A DNA stretch of 61,680 bases from Sneathiella sp. (GTDB taxonomy: Bacteria > Pseudomonadota > Alphaproteobacteria > Sneathiellales > Sneathiellaceae). Shown piece after piece: positions 28,586-37,699 of this stretch. The position numbers and the translations under genes were made by a program. The notes under the pieces are model-generated. The model had not been told where the DNA came from. It saw only the letters and a program-made list of their open reading frames with translations, and ran no database searches. Positions within the stretch are counted from its first letter, which is position 1. The number at the start of each line of letters is the position of its first letter. The DNA is taken from assembly GCF_002694385.1 (NCBI RefSeq), contig NZ_NZMB01000021.1, forward strand, positions 119,925 through 181,604, written 5' to 3'.

Positions 28586-30646
28586 ATGGCGACAAAGAGT
28601 GCGGAAGCTGTTGATACGTCAGACCAGAGCGATGAAAGCCCGGACAGCCCCCTTATTGATGCCTCCCAGGCAGCCGTCAAGAAGATGCTCGCGAAAGCGA
28701 AAGACAAGGGCTATGTGACGTTCGACGAGCTGAACGCGGTTCTGCCGCAGGATCAGATGTCGTCTGAACAGATCGAGGATACCATGTCGCTGCTCTCGGA
28801 AATGGGCATCAATGTTGTCGAGAATGACGAAGAGGGGGGCGATGATTCCTCTCCCGATAACAGCAACGACGATGACAGCGACGATGAGACGGAGGAGCGG
28901 CCCGGCCGCGAGGTTGCCGAGAAACCGGCGGTCGGCGCCGGGGACCGCACCGACGATCCCGTGCGCATGTATCTGCGCGAAATGGGCACGGTGGAGCTGC
29001 TCTCGCGCGAAGGCGAAATTGCCATCGCCAAACGGATCGAGGCGGGCCGGGGCAAGCTGATCGGCGCCATCTGCGAAAGTCCGCTGACCATCCGCGCCAT
29101 CCTGAACTGGCGCGAGCTGATGCTGCAGGAAAAGCTGCTGCTGCGCGATGTCATTGACCTGGATGCCACCTATGGCGCGGGCGCGGCAGCGGAAAAGGCG
29201 TTGCAGGAAGGCTTCAGCGAGGACAGCGAGGATGACGAGCTGCCCGCCGCAGGCCTCGCCGATGACGAGGAGTCCGATTCCGAAACGGATGACGAGGATG
29301 ACGAACGCGACGAGGAAGAAGGCGAAGCCAGCCGCGAGGAGGAAGAGGAAGAGGATGAGGATGATGCCGAAGGCAACACCATGTCTCTTGCCGCCCTTGA
29401 GGAAACGCTGAAGCCCGAGGTTTTCGAACGCTTCGATGAAATCGCCAAAACCTACAAGAAGCTGTACAAGTTGCAGGAATCCCGCCTGACGGCGGCGCTG
29501 GAAAATGAAATTGTCTCCAGCGCGCAGGAAAAGAAATATGAGAAGCTGAAGCTGGAAATGGTCAAGCTGATGGATGATGTCCATCTGACCAATAACCGGA
29601 TCGAGGCACTGGTCGATCAGCTTTACGGCATCAACCGGCGGCTGATGAGCCTGGAGGGGCGTCTGCTGCGCCTTGCGGAGCGGCATAAGGTGTCGCGCGC
29701 GAGCTTTCTTGAACAGTATTTCGGCAATGAGCTCGATCCCGGCTGGGTTGACAAGATGGCGGTGCTGAAGGCCAAGGGCTGGAAGGATTTCATCGCCGGT
29801 GAAGCGGATATGATTGCTGAAATCCGGGGCGAGATTATCAAGATCAGCTCCGAATTCGGGCTGCCGATGAATGAGTTCCGCCGCATCGTCAGCACGGTGC
29901 AGCAGGGCGAGCGGGAAGCCAGCCGCGCGAAGAAGGAAATGGTGGAGGCCAACCTCCGCCTTGTGATTTCCATCGCCAAGAAATACACCAACCGCGGCCT
30001 GCAGTTCCTCGACCTGATCCAGGAAGGCAACATCGGCCTGATGAAGGCGGTGGACAAGTTCGAATACCGCCGCGGCTATAAATTCTCGACCTACGCCACC
30101 TGGTGGATCCGGCAGGCGATCACCCGGTCGATCGCGGATCAGGCCCGCACCATCCGCATTCCGGTGCATATGATCGAGACGATCAACAAGCTGGTCCGCA
30201 CCTCGCGCCAGATGCTCCATGAAATCGGCCGCGAGCCGACGCCGGAGGAGCTGGCGGTGAAGCTCGGCATGCCGCTTGAAAAAGTCCGCAAGGTGATGAA
30301 GATCGCCAAGGAGCCGATCAGCCTCGAAACCCCGATCGGGGATGAGGAGGACAGCCACCTCGGTGATTTTATCCAGGACGAAAACGCGGTGCAGCCGCTG
30401 GATGCGGCGATCCAGTCCAACCTGCGCGAAACGACGACGCGGGTGCTCGCTTCCCTCACACCGCGGGAGGAGCGGGTGCTGCGCATGCGCTTCGGTATCG
30501 GCATGAATACGGATCATACGCTGGAAGAAGTGGGGCAGCAGTTCTCGGTCACACGCGAGCGTATCCGCCAGATCGAAGCGAAGGCCCTGCGCAAGCTGAA
30601 GCATCCGAGCCGGTCGCGCAAGCTGCGCAGCTTCCTCGATACCTGA
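28586..30646 (+). CDS. rpoD: RNA polymerase primary sigma factor (RpoD, sigma-70)
   Basis: A 686-residue sigma factor with region 1.1 at the N-terminus, a long acidic stretch in the non-conserved region (around residues 210-265, mostly Asp/Glu), then region 2 ([40 protein letters not shown] in two parts), region 3 ([12 protein letters not shown]) and region 4 ([33 protein letters not shown]). It directs housekeeping transcription. The acidic insert also occurs in other proteobacterial RpoD proteins. The ribosome site AGGAG lies before the ATG. Confidence 0.97.
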   Translation: MATKSAEAVDTSDQSDESPDSPLIDASQAAVKKMLAKAKDKGYVTFDELNAVLPQDQMSSEQIEDTMSLLSEMGINVVENDEEGGDDSSPDNSNDDDSDDETEERPGREVAEKPAVGAGDRTDDPVRMYLREMGTVELLSREGEIAIAKRIEAGRGKLIGAICESPLTIRAILNWRELMLQEKLLLRDVIDLDATYGAGAAAEKALQEGFSEDSEDDELPAAGLADDEESDSETDDEDDERDEEEGEASREEEEEEDEDDAEGNTMSLAALEETLKPEVFERFDEIAKTYKKLYKLQESRLTAALENEIVSSAQEKKYEKLKLEMVKLMDDVHLTNNRIEALVDQLYGINRRLMSLEGRLLRLAERHKVSRASFLEQYFGNELDPGWVDKMAVLKAKGWKDFIAGEADMIAEIRGEIIKISSEFGLPMNEFRRIVSTVQQGEREASRAKKEMVEANLRLVISIAKKYTNRGLQFLDLIQEGNIGLMKAVDKFEYRRGYKFSTYATWWIRQAITRSIADQARTIRIPVHMIETINKLVRTSRQMLHEIGREPTPEELAVKLGMPLEKVRKVMKIAKEPISLETPIGDEEDSHLGDFIQDENAVQPLDAAIQSNLRETTTRVLASLTPREERVLRMRFGIGMNTDHTLEEVGQQFSVTRERIRQIEAKALRKLKHPSRSRKLRSFLDT

Positions 30647-30772
30647 TTATTCCCGATCCGGGGCGTAAAATTGGCGAAACGCGCATTTCGCCAATTGCGT
30701 CCCGGTCCCGATCAGGCTAAATAGGCACAGTCATCTGCCATATACGTCCTCTCAGGAGGATGAGGTGAACAA

Positions 30773-30849
30773 GGGCCTGTAGCTCAGCTGGTTAGAGCCG
30801 TCCGCTCATAACGGACTGGTCGTAGGTTCAAGTCCTACCGGGCCCACCA
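30773..30849 (+). tRNA. tRNA-Ile2 (anticodon CAU, lysidine type), CCA encoded
   Basis: A 77-base cloverleaf: acceptor GGGCCTG pairs with the 3' strand CGGGCCC, D-arm with AGCTCAGCTGGTTAGAG, anticodon loop CTCATAA, T-arm GTAGGTTCAAGTCCTAC, and an encoded CCA. The CAU anticodon could be methionine, but the CTCATAA loop and the arm sequences look like the minor isoleucine tRNA, whose C34 is changed to lysidine. It marks the right end of the housekeeping block. Confidence 0.9.
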
Positions 30850-30861
30850 TTAACACATTGT

Positions 30862-30943
30862 TATCACAGGGTTTTTTAAAATACGATGCAGTTGGATTGC
30901 TGCGAACTGGCGACCAGTTTGTGTCTCTAAAAACCCTGTGATA
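30862..30943. repeat. 15-bp inverted repeat just after the tRNA
   Basis: TATCACAGGGTTTTT (30862-30876) and AAAAACCCTGTGATA (30929-30943) are perfect reverse complements separated by 52 bases. The hairpin ACTGG-CGA-CCAGT (30906-30918) lies inside. This may be a bidirectional terminator for rpoD-tRNA or part of an integration site. Confidence 0.65.
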
Positions 30944-31084
30944 GCAATTTTCCCTGAATATTCGATAGATTTGACGAACTGGCAGAGACTGATCAAGGCC
31001 TCTGCGATTCATTTAATGAATTCAATGGGTTAAAAACGGTCTGGTTGCGGTTTTGTGTGTCGTACTGCCCACCACTAACACTGA

Positions 31085-31113
31085 GGCGAACCTGGACCCA
31101 GTCCAGGTTCGCC
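31085..31113. repeat. 13-bp perfect hairpin in the element's left flank
   Basis: GGCGAACCTGGAC and GTCCAGGTTCGCC pair perfectly around CCA. No T run follows, so it does not look like an ordinary terminator. The preceding CACTGAGGCGA recurs at 33746-33756 before another GC-rich hairpin. Confidence 0.65.
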
Positions 31114-31251
31114 CCTAAACCCCGCAGTTCCGGGCGCTTCGGGGTTATCCGGTGATGGCGGAGACTCTCTGTTGAAGGCATATTCCGTAGATTTTCCCAT
31201 TCGTCTCTGTCGCCCTGTATCAGGGTCCAGTTCATGGGATATTACGATGGA

Positions 31252-32934
31252 CTATTGATGGAAACCGAGCCGCTTTTGTTGCTCATTCCAGTCGGTTGGG
31301 AGCGGACTTATTCTTTTGAGAGATTTAACATTCAACGTCTCCGGCTGACGACCGTTAAGAATATCCTCAATGATGGAGGGCGCCAGAAAGGCGAGTGGAA
31401 GGACCCGGGTTATCTCCGTATCAAAGACCTTTTCCCGTTCGGCAATTTCCTTCACTGATCCGGCTTTCCCTGATGCCAACTGATCAAACCAGTGTCTCGC
31501 CTGCGCGATCAAACGGCAGAGGTCCGGGTCGGGACGCCGACCACTCGATTGTCCGGCAATCACCAGCTTCGCCTCAACGCCCTTGCGCTGCAAGGTGATG
31601 GCAAGGTTCAGAGGAATAATATCATCATGCTTATTACTGGCGATGTTCTCCTCCATCGTCAACAATTTGGCCAGGGCCTTACGGCTTAGATCAATCGTGA
31701 TGGCGTCGGCGGACAAGCCAACTCTGTGTATGAGTGCCTGCAAGATGGCCTGTTGATGCCCGGTATCGTCATCAACCAACTTGCCTGCCAATTCATCTGC
31801 CTTGAGTTTCAGTGTCTGCAACAGGGATGGGGCTGGGTTGGCAAATTCGAGCAAATCCATCAGCCTTTGCTGGTCGTGCAGCAGATCCTTCACCGGACGG
31901 ATAACCGTCGCCTCCAGTGTTCGGGCAGACAACCGCCACCCATCATCAGCTGGCTCTGAACTCAGTGCAAGTTTCTTCGAGATATAGTAGCGATAGCGCT
32001 TGCCGTTTTTGCTGGCCTGAGCTTGATAGAGCGGTTCTCCCGCTTCGTCAAAGACCAGCCCCGTCAGCAGAAACGGTGCTTTCACATTTGTCGGCGAAGA
32101 CCGCTCCCGGCGATTGCTGCTCATCATCTGCTGAACCTGGTTCCAGGTCTCCTGATTGATGATAGCCTCATGCTGACCAGAGTAGGTCTCTCCTTTATGT
32201 GGGATCAATCCTATGTAAAGCGGATTGGAGAGCAGCCGATACAGGTTACCCCGCAAGAAGGGCTTGCCCCCTGTAACAGATCCATCCTTTCGGATAATTT
32301 TCTTGGTAACAATGCCAAGGCGATCTGCCTCTGCTTTTAAAAGCCGCACTGTTCCGAGTTCGATATAGAGATCGAACAATAATCTTACTGTTGCGGCTTC
32401 CTCCTTATTGATCACCAGCTTGCGATCCTCAACATCGTAACCTAGGGGCAGATTGCCGCCCATCCATATGCCTTTCTTCTTGGAGGCCGCGATCTTGTCT
32501 CGGATCCGCTCGGCGGTGACCTCCCGTTCAAACTGGGCAAAGGAGAGAAGCACATTCAATGTCAGCCGACCCATGGAGGAAGTGGTATTGAACGCTTGCG
32601 TTACCGAGACAAAAGACACGTCCCGTTGATCCAGTTTGTCAATGATCTTCGAGAAGTCTGCAAGCGACCGTGTGAGGCGATCTACCTTATAGACAACGAT
32701 GATATCGATCTCTCGCCTGTCAATGGCTGCTAACAGCTCCTGAAGGGCAGGGCGGTCCATTGTGCCACCGGAGTAACCGCCATCATCAAAGGCGGTTCGC
32801 ATCAGCTTCCAGCCCTCATGCTGCTGGCTCTTGATATAGGCTTCACAGGCTTCCCGCTGGGCATGCAGGGAGTTAAAATCCTGCTCCAAACCATCCTCGG
32901 TCGACTTGCGGGTATAGATGGCACAACGCTGCAT
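31252..32934 (-). CDS. Large serine recombinase
   Basis: A 560-residue site-specific recombinase. The N-terminal resolvase domain has the nucleophile Ser in IYTRKSTEDG (residue 11) and the Arg-rich VYKVDRLTRSLADF. The central recombinase domain spans about 180-300 (NLPLGYDVEDRKL, YRLLSNPLYIGLIPHKG). The ribbon region APFLLTGLVFDEAGEPL lacks the usual zinc-binding cysteines. A C-terminal coiled segment follows. Enzymes of this type integrate and excise elements by double-strand exchange between short att sites. It is the last gene of the operon, six bases after the DUF2924 stop. Confidence 0.92.
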   Translation of the reverse strand: MQRCAIYTRKSTEDGLEQDFNSLHAQREACEAYIKSQQHEGWKLMRTAFDDGGYSGGTMDRPALQELLAAIDRREIDIIVVYKVDRLTRSLADFSKIIDKLDQRDVSFVSVTQAFNTTSSMGRLTLNVLLSFAQFEREVTAERIRDKIAASKKKGIWMGGNLPLGYDVEDRKLVINKEEAATVRLLFDLYIELGTVRLLKAEADRLGIVTKKIIRKDGSVTGGKPFLRGNLYRLLSNPLYIGLIPHKGETYSGQHEAIINQETWNQVQQMMSSNRRERSSPTNVKAPFLLTGLVFDEAGEPLYQAQASKNGKRYRYYISKKLALSSEPADDGWRLSARTLEATVIRPVKDLLHDQQRLMDLLEFANPAPSLLQTLKLKADELAGKLVDDDTGHQQAILQALIHRVGLSADAITIDLSRKALAKLLTMEENIASNKHDDIIPLNLAITLQRKGVEAKLVIAGQSSGRRPDPDLCRLIAQARHWFDQLASGKAGSVKEIAEREKVFDTEITRVLPLAFLAPSIIEDILNGRQPETLNVKSLKRISPLPTDWNEQQKRLGFHQ

Positions 32935-32940
32935 GACAGA

Positions 32941-33354
32941 TTACAGTCCGAAGAAGCGCGGACCGGACCAGCGGGCGCCGGTAATGGCTCTGGCGATGGC
33001 TGACAATGACCTATAAGGTTTTCCCTGATAGACGAAGCCATTTTCCTCGATGTCGACCATATGGGTCTTTCCCCGCCATTCCCGAACCAGCCGACTGCCA
33101 ACCCCAGGCTTGTGAGCGACTGGCGTTCCTGTATTGACGGTCGTCGTCCCGGGCGAAGCCGGTACATATCGCTTAAGCTGGCGCAGGGTCGATTTCTTAA
33201 GCCCACCGCCGTCCTTTGCCTGAAGATTGTAGTGACAGGCGTAGAGAAGAAGCCGGGTGCTTAATCTTTTGGGTGGCGGTCCGCCATAAGCCTTGATCCA
33301 GGCGTCGACAAGATCAGGTCGAGATAGTTGGGCATCCATAGTTAAGTTTGCCAT
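32941..33354 (-). CDS. DUF2924 domain protein
   Basis: A 137-residue protein if started at ATG 33354. The frame is open further upstream but would then run into the preceding gene. The C-terminal signature VREWRGKTHMVDIEENGFVYQGKPYRSL (seen in parts) and ARAITGARWSGPRFFGL is that of DUF2924, often found directly before large serine recombinases. Its function is unknown. The constant pairing suggests a helper or DNA-binding factor for the recombinase. It starts four bases after the DUF3489 stop. Confidence 0.85.
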   Translation of the reverse strand: MANLTMDAQLSRPDLVDAWIKAYGGPPPKRLSTRLLLYACHYNLQAKDGGGLKKSTLRQLKRYVPASPGTTTVNTGTPVAHKPGVGSRLVREWRGKTHMVDIEENGFVYQGKPYRSLSAIARAITGARWSGPRFFGL

Positions 33355-33358
33355 TGCC

Positions 33359-33703
33359 TCAACCCTCAACGGCTTTATATATCGTCTTTCCAGAAGGGGT
33401 TCGAGAATGATCAATTCGCACGCCCTGTTTGCGCAGCCCCGTCAGCGCAGCCCGGATACTGTGGGCCTGCCAGCCGGTGGCTTTCTGTAGGTCCTGCAAG
33501 CGAGCGCCTTTTGAACGTTTAATAAGCTTCAGGATGATCTCTGGCTTTTTAGGTGGGGCCTTTATTGGCTTCCGTATTCGGGAAGAGGATGCCTGTTTGT
33601 CGGCCGCTTTGGCGGGCCTTGTCATTGTTTGTGAAGTTACTGCGGTGTTGTCGGTGATTACCTCGACTGTCTCTGCCTGTCGTTCTTTCTCTGTTGCTGC
33701 CAT
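33359..33703 (-). CDS. DUF3489 domain protein (winged-helix-like)
   Basis: A 114-residue basic protein. GGAGG lies six bases before the ATG at 33703, so that start is preferred over the open frame to 33748. The C-terminal half (LIKRSKGARLQDLQKATGWQ, HSIRAALTGLRKQG) is the DUF3489 domain, which reads like a helix-turn-helix. The N-terminus is a low-complexity, Lys/Pro/Ser-rich linker. It is the usual companion of DUF2924 and the recombinase, and probably a DNA-binding regulator or directionality factor. That role is inferred. Confidence 0.85.
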   Translation of the reverse strand: MAATEKERQAETVEVITDNTAVTSQTMTRPAKAADKQASSSRIRKPIKAPPKKPEIILKLIKRSKGARLQDLQKATGWQAHSIRAALTGLRKQGVRIDHSRTPSGKTIYKAVEG

Positions 33704-33891
33704 ACTGACCTCCGTAGTTTTACCCCGGCGGTGCGCCGGGGCTTGCACTGAGGCGAGCCCGGCGCCTGAGGGAGGAGAGCCGGGCTGGCGTTATGGGGCT
33801 TTCAGGCACCCCTAAATCGCCGTCACAGTACCGCTCTGTTGCCGGCGGAAGTCCAGTCCTTTCTGCCCCGGGTGAACATCAGTCGGCGTCC
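33704..33891. other. GC-rich structured leader before DUF3489
   Basis: This gap holds GC-rich stems (CCCCGGCGGTGCGCCGGGG at 33723-33741 and GAGCCCGGC with GCCGGGCT from 33755), introduced by CACTGAGGCGA as in the 31085 hairpin. It may fold in the DUF3489 leader. No protein gene is visible. Confidence 0.4.
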
Positions 33892-34830
33892 TCACGCCGC
33901 CTTGGTGATCAACCAGTTAACAAGCCCGCTTTTAAGCGCCTGATCGGCGAGCGCCGGAGCGTCCATCAACAGGATACCGCTGTCCCCAGCATCAAGCTTC
34001 TGTTTGCTGGAATGATAGACATAGAAGTATTTTTCGGCCGCCATTGCCCCGAACCTATCGATATAGTCATCAAGCTGCGCCTGGCTGGTCGCGGACTTGA
34101 CCTGGACGATCGCCCGCTCCCCGGAGGTCGGTAGGAGTAACTCGAGATCAAGGGTCTTCTGCGTGCCGCCAAGCGAGCTGATGCGCTGCCAGCCGCTCCG
34201 GCTGAACAGGAGCTCGATAAACAGCTCGAAGTCCTGCCAGGTGAGAAGCTTTATGACCTCCACTGTCGCCGCCAGCAACTGTTTGCGGGCTTCCTGCGCC
34301 GCCGTGATTTCCGGCAGGTCCTCATCCCGCAGCTTGCGGAGAAGATAGTCGAACTGATCGGCCTTGAGAGTACAGATGGTTCCTTGGTAAGCGGCAACCT
34401 TTGTGAGATTGCCGCTCAGTTCCCCGATCAGCAGCGGTGTGCCCGAGAACGAAGCCTTGTGCCAGCCGGATACCGTGCGGCGGAAGCGGCTCCCTTGCGG
34501 AAACTCTTCCGGATCCGCGCCCAGATACTCGACGTCGGGGGCAAGCTCGGCCCACCAGAGCGATCCGCCGGAGATGGTAATCCAGAGAACATCAGGGGCG
34601 GGATCGTAAAAGTCGAGGACCTGGTTCGCGTGTCCGGTGGCGGTGCCGGCCGTCTTCCCCTGATCGAGATAGATTTTTCTGATCGCTTCCCTGCTCCCGG
34701 AGAGGGCCATCCCGTGAGGGACATCATAATAGGCGACGGGGGCAATCCCCTCTTCCAGACAGTGCTGTTCCCATCCGCCCCGCGCACCGAGCTTTATATA
34801 ACGTGCCTTTGTAAAAGTCTTCCGTGTCAT
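33892..34830 (-). CDS. Mrr/PD-(D/E)xK-like nuclease-domain protein
   Basis: A 312-residue protein I do not recognise as a named family. The C-terminal third looks like a restriction-endonuclease fold: TWQDFELFIELLFSRSGW, then LGGTQKTLDLELLLP and AIVQVKSATSQ. This gives the spaced acidic residue and a Q-x-K variant of the E-x-K motif, as in Mrr-type enzymes. The N-terminal 170 residues (GWEQHCLEEGIAPVAYYDVPHG at the start) are unassigned. It lies in the element's operon, upstream of DUF3489. A role in cutting unmodified DNA, with the methyltransferase of the same element as the protecting partner, is possible but inferred. Confidence 0.6.
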   Translation of the reverse strand: MTRKTFTKARYIKLGARGGWEQHCLEEGIAPVAYYDVPHGMALSGSREAIRKIYLDQGKTAGTATGHANQVLDFYDPAPDVLWITISGGSLWWAELAPDVEYLGADPEEFPQGSRFRRTVSGWHKASFSGTPLLIGELSGNLTKVAAYQGTICTLKADQFDYLLRKLRDEDLPEITAAQEARKQLLAATVEVIKLLTWQDFELFIELLFSRSGWQRISSLGGTQKTLDLELLLPTSGERAIVQVKSATSQAQLDDYIDRFGAMAAEKYFYVYHSSKQKLDAGDSGILLMDAPALADQALKSGLVNWLITKAA

Positions 34831-34892
34831 TGCTTCGAACTCCTTCTAAAACAGAAAGGTCACCGGAGCGTTGCCGCCCTGGTGACCGGGAG

Positions 34893-35132
34893 TTAAGAAG
34901 TTGCAACGAGACAACCGCGACGATCTTTAGCCGTGAAGCCTGGACATACATCGCCGCCTCCCGGCCATAGGGACCGAAAGGCGGCATCATTCCGGCTGAT
35001 GCCAGCCGCTCGTTGCAGGGTTCTTAAGCCCCGGCAGGCATATTGCTACCTGCGATCCGGACGTTAGCTTGCCTGCCCGCGGAGTTCAAGCGGATCAGGC
35101 CATGATACGCCCGGCTTGTGTAGAGCCGGGGC
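34893..35132 (-). ncRNA. Structured intergenic RNA candidate, two folded blocks
   Basis: Block 1 (34893-35027) is closed by TTAAGAA..TGCAACGAG pairing with CTCGTTGCA..TTCTTAA (16 pairs, one bulge). Inside are GCCGCCT/AGGCGGC and GGCTG/CAGCC hairpins. Block 2 (35028-35132) is closed by GCCCCGGC/GCCGGGGC, with GATCCG/CGGATC inside. Its 3' strand can instead form a local hairpin CCCGGCT/AGCCGGG, so two alternative folds exist. No open frame fits. The strand is chosen because all neighbours run on minus. The RNA family is not one I recognise. Confidence 0.45.
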
Positions 35133-35149
35133 GAACTGTGGCAAAGATG

Positions 35150-35563
35150 TTAGCGATTTTTCCAGTCTTCATCGTCGTCAAAGGTGCCCGGCGGCGGCTT
35201 GCGGGTCTTGTTTTTCTCTATTTGGTCCGCCGCCCATTCTTCCGGAGTCATCTCGGCGGGGGCAAGCAGAACCCCGGCTCCCTCGTTGATGATGCCGGGG
35301 CGGTATCTTTCCATCACTTGCCCAAATTTCTTCATTGCCCGGGGGCTGGAGTCTTCCACAGCCGCCTTGCGAAGATTGAGCAAGGTGATGTGCAGCAGCG
35401 TCCGCCGCTTTTTCCTGCCATCCTCCATCACGACATATTCCTGCAGCATGATATCCCGCAGCATCGTTTTGAGGTTTTTCGACCCCATTGGCCGTCCGCC
35501 GCGGTTAGCAGTGTTTTTCTGGCGCCGTCGCTCTGACGCCGGTTTTGTATCTTTATTCGGCAT
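35150..35563 (-). CDS. DUF5681-related protein, divergent copy
   Basis: A 137-residue basic protein. The N-terminus carries NRGGRPMGSKNLKTMLRDIM, a short version of the DUF5681 start (a glycine/arginine/proline DNA- or RNA-contact motif), and the middle RKKRRTLLHITLLNLRKAA is helical. The end is acidic. It shares LAPAEMTPEEWA with the IAPKGITPEQYV of the next gene, so the two are likely old duplicates. The function is unknown. Such proteins are common in mobile elements with DNA methyltransferases. Confidence 0.65.
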   Translation of the reverse strand: MPNKDTKPASERRRQKNTANRGGRPMGSKNLKTMLRDIMLQEYVVMEDGRKKRRTLLHITLLNLRKAAVEDSSPRAMKKFGQVMERYRPGIINEGAGVLLAPAEMTPEEWAADQIEKNKTRKPPPGTFDDDEDWKNR

Positions 35564-35586
35564 AATCTTTTCCTCCTGTCTGGCCG

Positions 35587-35991
35587 TTATTCGTCATCGA
35601 TGATCTCTCCATATTGCTTCACATATTGTTCAGGCGTTATTCCTTTCGGAGCGATCATGACGCCGCCGCCGTATTCCGGGGGCGGGGTATCAATAAGGCC
35701 ATGATCCTCGCAGAGCTCGACAAGCCGGATCAGGGGGGTGATTTCTCCTTTCATCATCTGCTGAACCATTCGCCAGACCATGGCTTCAAAGGGATGTATC
35801 TTTCTGGCCTTGCCGTTAATTTTCATCGCTACCGGTTCGTCGAGAAAAGCCGAGATATCGACCGGGCCGGTCTTCCTGCTCTTCGGTCGGCCCTTCGGGT
35901 TGCCCGACTGTCCTTTCTTCCAGCGGGTTGCCTTCGGCGGACGGCCATGACCGACCTCATAGTCGTCGCCAGGCGTTTTCCTATCCGTCAT
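35587..35991 (-). CDS. DUF5681 domain protein
   Basis: A 134-residue protein with the family signature TRWKKGQSGNPKGRPKSRK at residues 22-40, then FEAMVWRMVQQMMKGE and an acidic C-terminus. The motif is strongly basic and may contact nucleic acid. Its biochemical role is unknown. The ATG overlaps the methyltransferase stop by four bases (ATGA), so the two are coupled. Confidence 0.85.
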   Translation of the reverse strand: MTDRKTPGDDYEVGHGRPPKATRWKKGQSGNPKGRPKSRKTGPVDISAFLDEPVAMKINGKARKIHPFEAMVWRMVQQMMKGEITPLIRLVELCEDHGLIDTPPPEYGGGVMIAPKGITPEQYVKQYGEIIDDE

Positions 35992-37349
35992 GATGCCCTC
36001 CCGTCGTGATTGCTGTCCGGGGTGGGGAGAGAACTCTCGCCGGCCTCCTGCGCCCGGTCGGCAGCGATCTCATCAAATGTCCGGCCGGTTTGCTTATGGA
36101 TCGCCGGGGTATTTGCCGCCTCTGCGAGCCGTTTGATAATGACGTCGCAGTAGCGCGGATCAAGCTCGATGCCATAGCCGCGGCGTCCCGTTTTCTCCGC
36201 CGCGATCAGGGTCGTGCCGCTGCCGGCAAAGGCATCCAGCACAATGCCGTTCCGCTTTGAGCAGTCGAGAAGGGCATCGGCAACAAGAGCCACGGGCTTT
36301 ACCGTCGGATGCAGGGCGAGATCGGCATCACGGGTTTTACCGAAACTGTTGATCCCGGCGTAGGTCCAGAGATTGGTCCGGTTTCGCCCGTGTTTGCCGA
36401 GTTCGACATTGTTGATATGCTGGCCCGCCCCCGCCTTGAAGACGAAGACTAGCTCGTGCTGCGATCGGTAAAGCGATCCCATGCCGCCGTTGGTCTTTGC
36501 CCAGACGCAGATATTGAGAAGGGAAGGGTAAGCCATCTTGCCGGCCGCGGTCATCTCGCCGGTATGGCGCCAGTCCATGCAGATGAACTGGACCGCACCA
36601 TCCTGGCTGAAGCGGGCAAGGTTCAGGAAGACAGTACCAAGAAAGGCGGTAAAGGCGTCCTCGTCCATTTCTCCCGCCGCCATGGCGAATTCGCGATGGC
36701 GAACCCTGCCGAGGCCGCAGACATGACCGTCGACGGGGACATTATAGGGCGGGTCGATAAAGACCAGCTGTGCCCTGTCATCGTCCAGAAGGGCGGCATA
36801 GACATCCGCATCGGTGGCATCGCCACAGATCAGCCGGTGTTTTCCGATCTGCCAGATATCTCCAACCTGCGTGACCGCCGGTCCGGTATCCGGGAGCAGG
36901 ATATCGTCTTCCGGATCCCCTAGCGTATCCTCATTGAGCTCGCCGATCAGGATATCAATCTCGGGGGCATCGAAGCCGGTGAGGGTAATATCGAAGTCGA
37001 GATTGACCGCCAGCAGTTCCTGCAGCTCGATAGCGAGGATCTCGCGGTCCCAGCCGGCAAGTTCAGCAAGGCGGTTGTCGGCAATGATATAGGCGCGGAT
37101 CTGTTCTTCCGTCAGATCCGCAAGGCAGAGGGTCGGCACGCTCTCCATCTTAAGGAGCCGTGCCGCCTCGATCCGGCCGTGGCCGGCGATGACACCGCCC
37201 GCTTTATCCACGAGGACCGGATTGGTAAAACCGAACTCTTCGATGCTGTCGGCGATTTGCCGGATCTGCTTTTTTGAATGGGTGCGCGGGTTGCGCGCGG
37301 CGGGAGTGAGTGCGTCAAGGCGCTGCTGCTTTAGGGTAATCTTTTCCAT
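35988..37349 (-). CDS. ParB/Srx-like domain fused to a DNA methyltransferase
   Basis: A 453-residue fusion, first gene of the element's operon. ATG 37349 is used, since the open frame beyond it is not protein-like. Residues 1-110 form a ParB/sulfiredoxin-like domain (RNPRTHSKKQIRQIADSIEEFG, GVIAGHGRIEAARLL). From about 200 follows a methyltransferase with catalytic FIDPPYN, then HPTVKP, then the AdoMet motif FAGSGTTLIAAEKTGR. Catalytic motif before AdoMet motif is the beta-class order, so N6-adenine or N4-cytosine methylation is expected. Such fusions are frequent in phages and mobile elements, where they may protect the element's DNA. Confidence 0.85.
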   Translation of the reverse strand: MEKITLKQQRLDALTPAARNPRTHSKKQIRQIADSIEEFGFTNPVLVDKAGGVIAGHGRIEAARLLKMESVPTLCLADLTEEQIRAYIIADNRLAELAGWDREILAIELQELLAVNLDFDITLTGFDAPEIDILIGELNEDTLGDPEDDILLPDTGPAVTQVGDIWQIGKHRLICGDATDADVYAALLDDDRAQLVFIDPPYNVPVDGHVCGLGRVRHREFAMAAGEMDEDAFTAFLGTVFLNLARFSQDGAVQFICMDWRHTGEMTAAGKMAYPSLLNICVWAKTNGGMGSLYRSQHELVFVFKAGAGQHINNVELGKHGRNRTNLWTYAGINSFGKTRDADLALHPTVKPVALVADALLDCSKRNGIVLDAFAGSGTTLIAAEKTGRRGYGIELDPRYCDVIIKRLAEAANTPAIHKQTGRTFDEIAADRAQEAGESSLPTPDSNHDGRAS

Positions 37350-37699
37350 GGTGCTAAAAGCTCCGTAATTACCGGAACCGGCCATAAAAAAAGCGCAGTC
37401 CCGGAAGTTTCCGAAAACCACGCTCACACCATGGAAAGCTATGGACCCTTCAGGAGAATGCGCCGGACCATGCCCCGCTTTTCTCTCCACCGAAAGAAGG
37501 GTCCCGGCAGGGCCATGCCTGACGTTCGCCTTCTCCTAAGGCATATCAAACATAGGATAAACTCGCGGGGATTGCAAGGGGAAATATCGGCTAAGTCCTT
37601 GCGCAACAAATGACAACTTGGTACAGGTGTGCCAGAAGAGGGGCTGATTAACCGGAACAATGTTGATAGATAGCGGCTTCAAACCTTGTAGTCTTCCGC
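37350..37699. other. Leader and right flank of the recombinase element
   Basis: About 350 bases upstream of the methyltransferase with no supported gene. The operon's promoter should be here. No clear operator or RNA was seen. Confidence 0.35.

Larger units (their letters stand above)
30850..31251. other. Left boundary of the accessory region
   Basis: About 400 bases without a credible gene between the tRNA and the recombinase. It contains two inverted repeats and one arm of an 11-base direct repeat (listed separately). A minus-strand frame here ends in GPVGLEPTTSPL-like text that comes from reading a tRNA backwards and is not a gene. Confidence 0.55.

Noticed and set aside
28586-30646. Acidic low-complexity stretch in RpoD as a novel insert
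   Set aside because: Acidic stretches at this place occur in known primary sigma factors.
30806-31012. Minus-strand open frame with GPVGLEPTTSPL text
   Set aside because: It is the tRNA gene read backwards, a common false gene. The same applies to 37648-37875 at the tRNA fragment.
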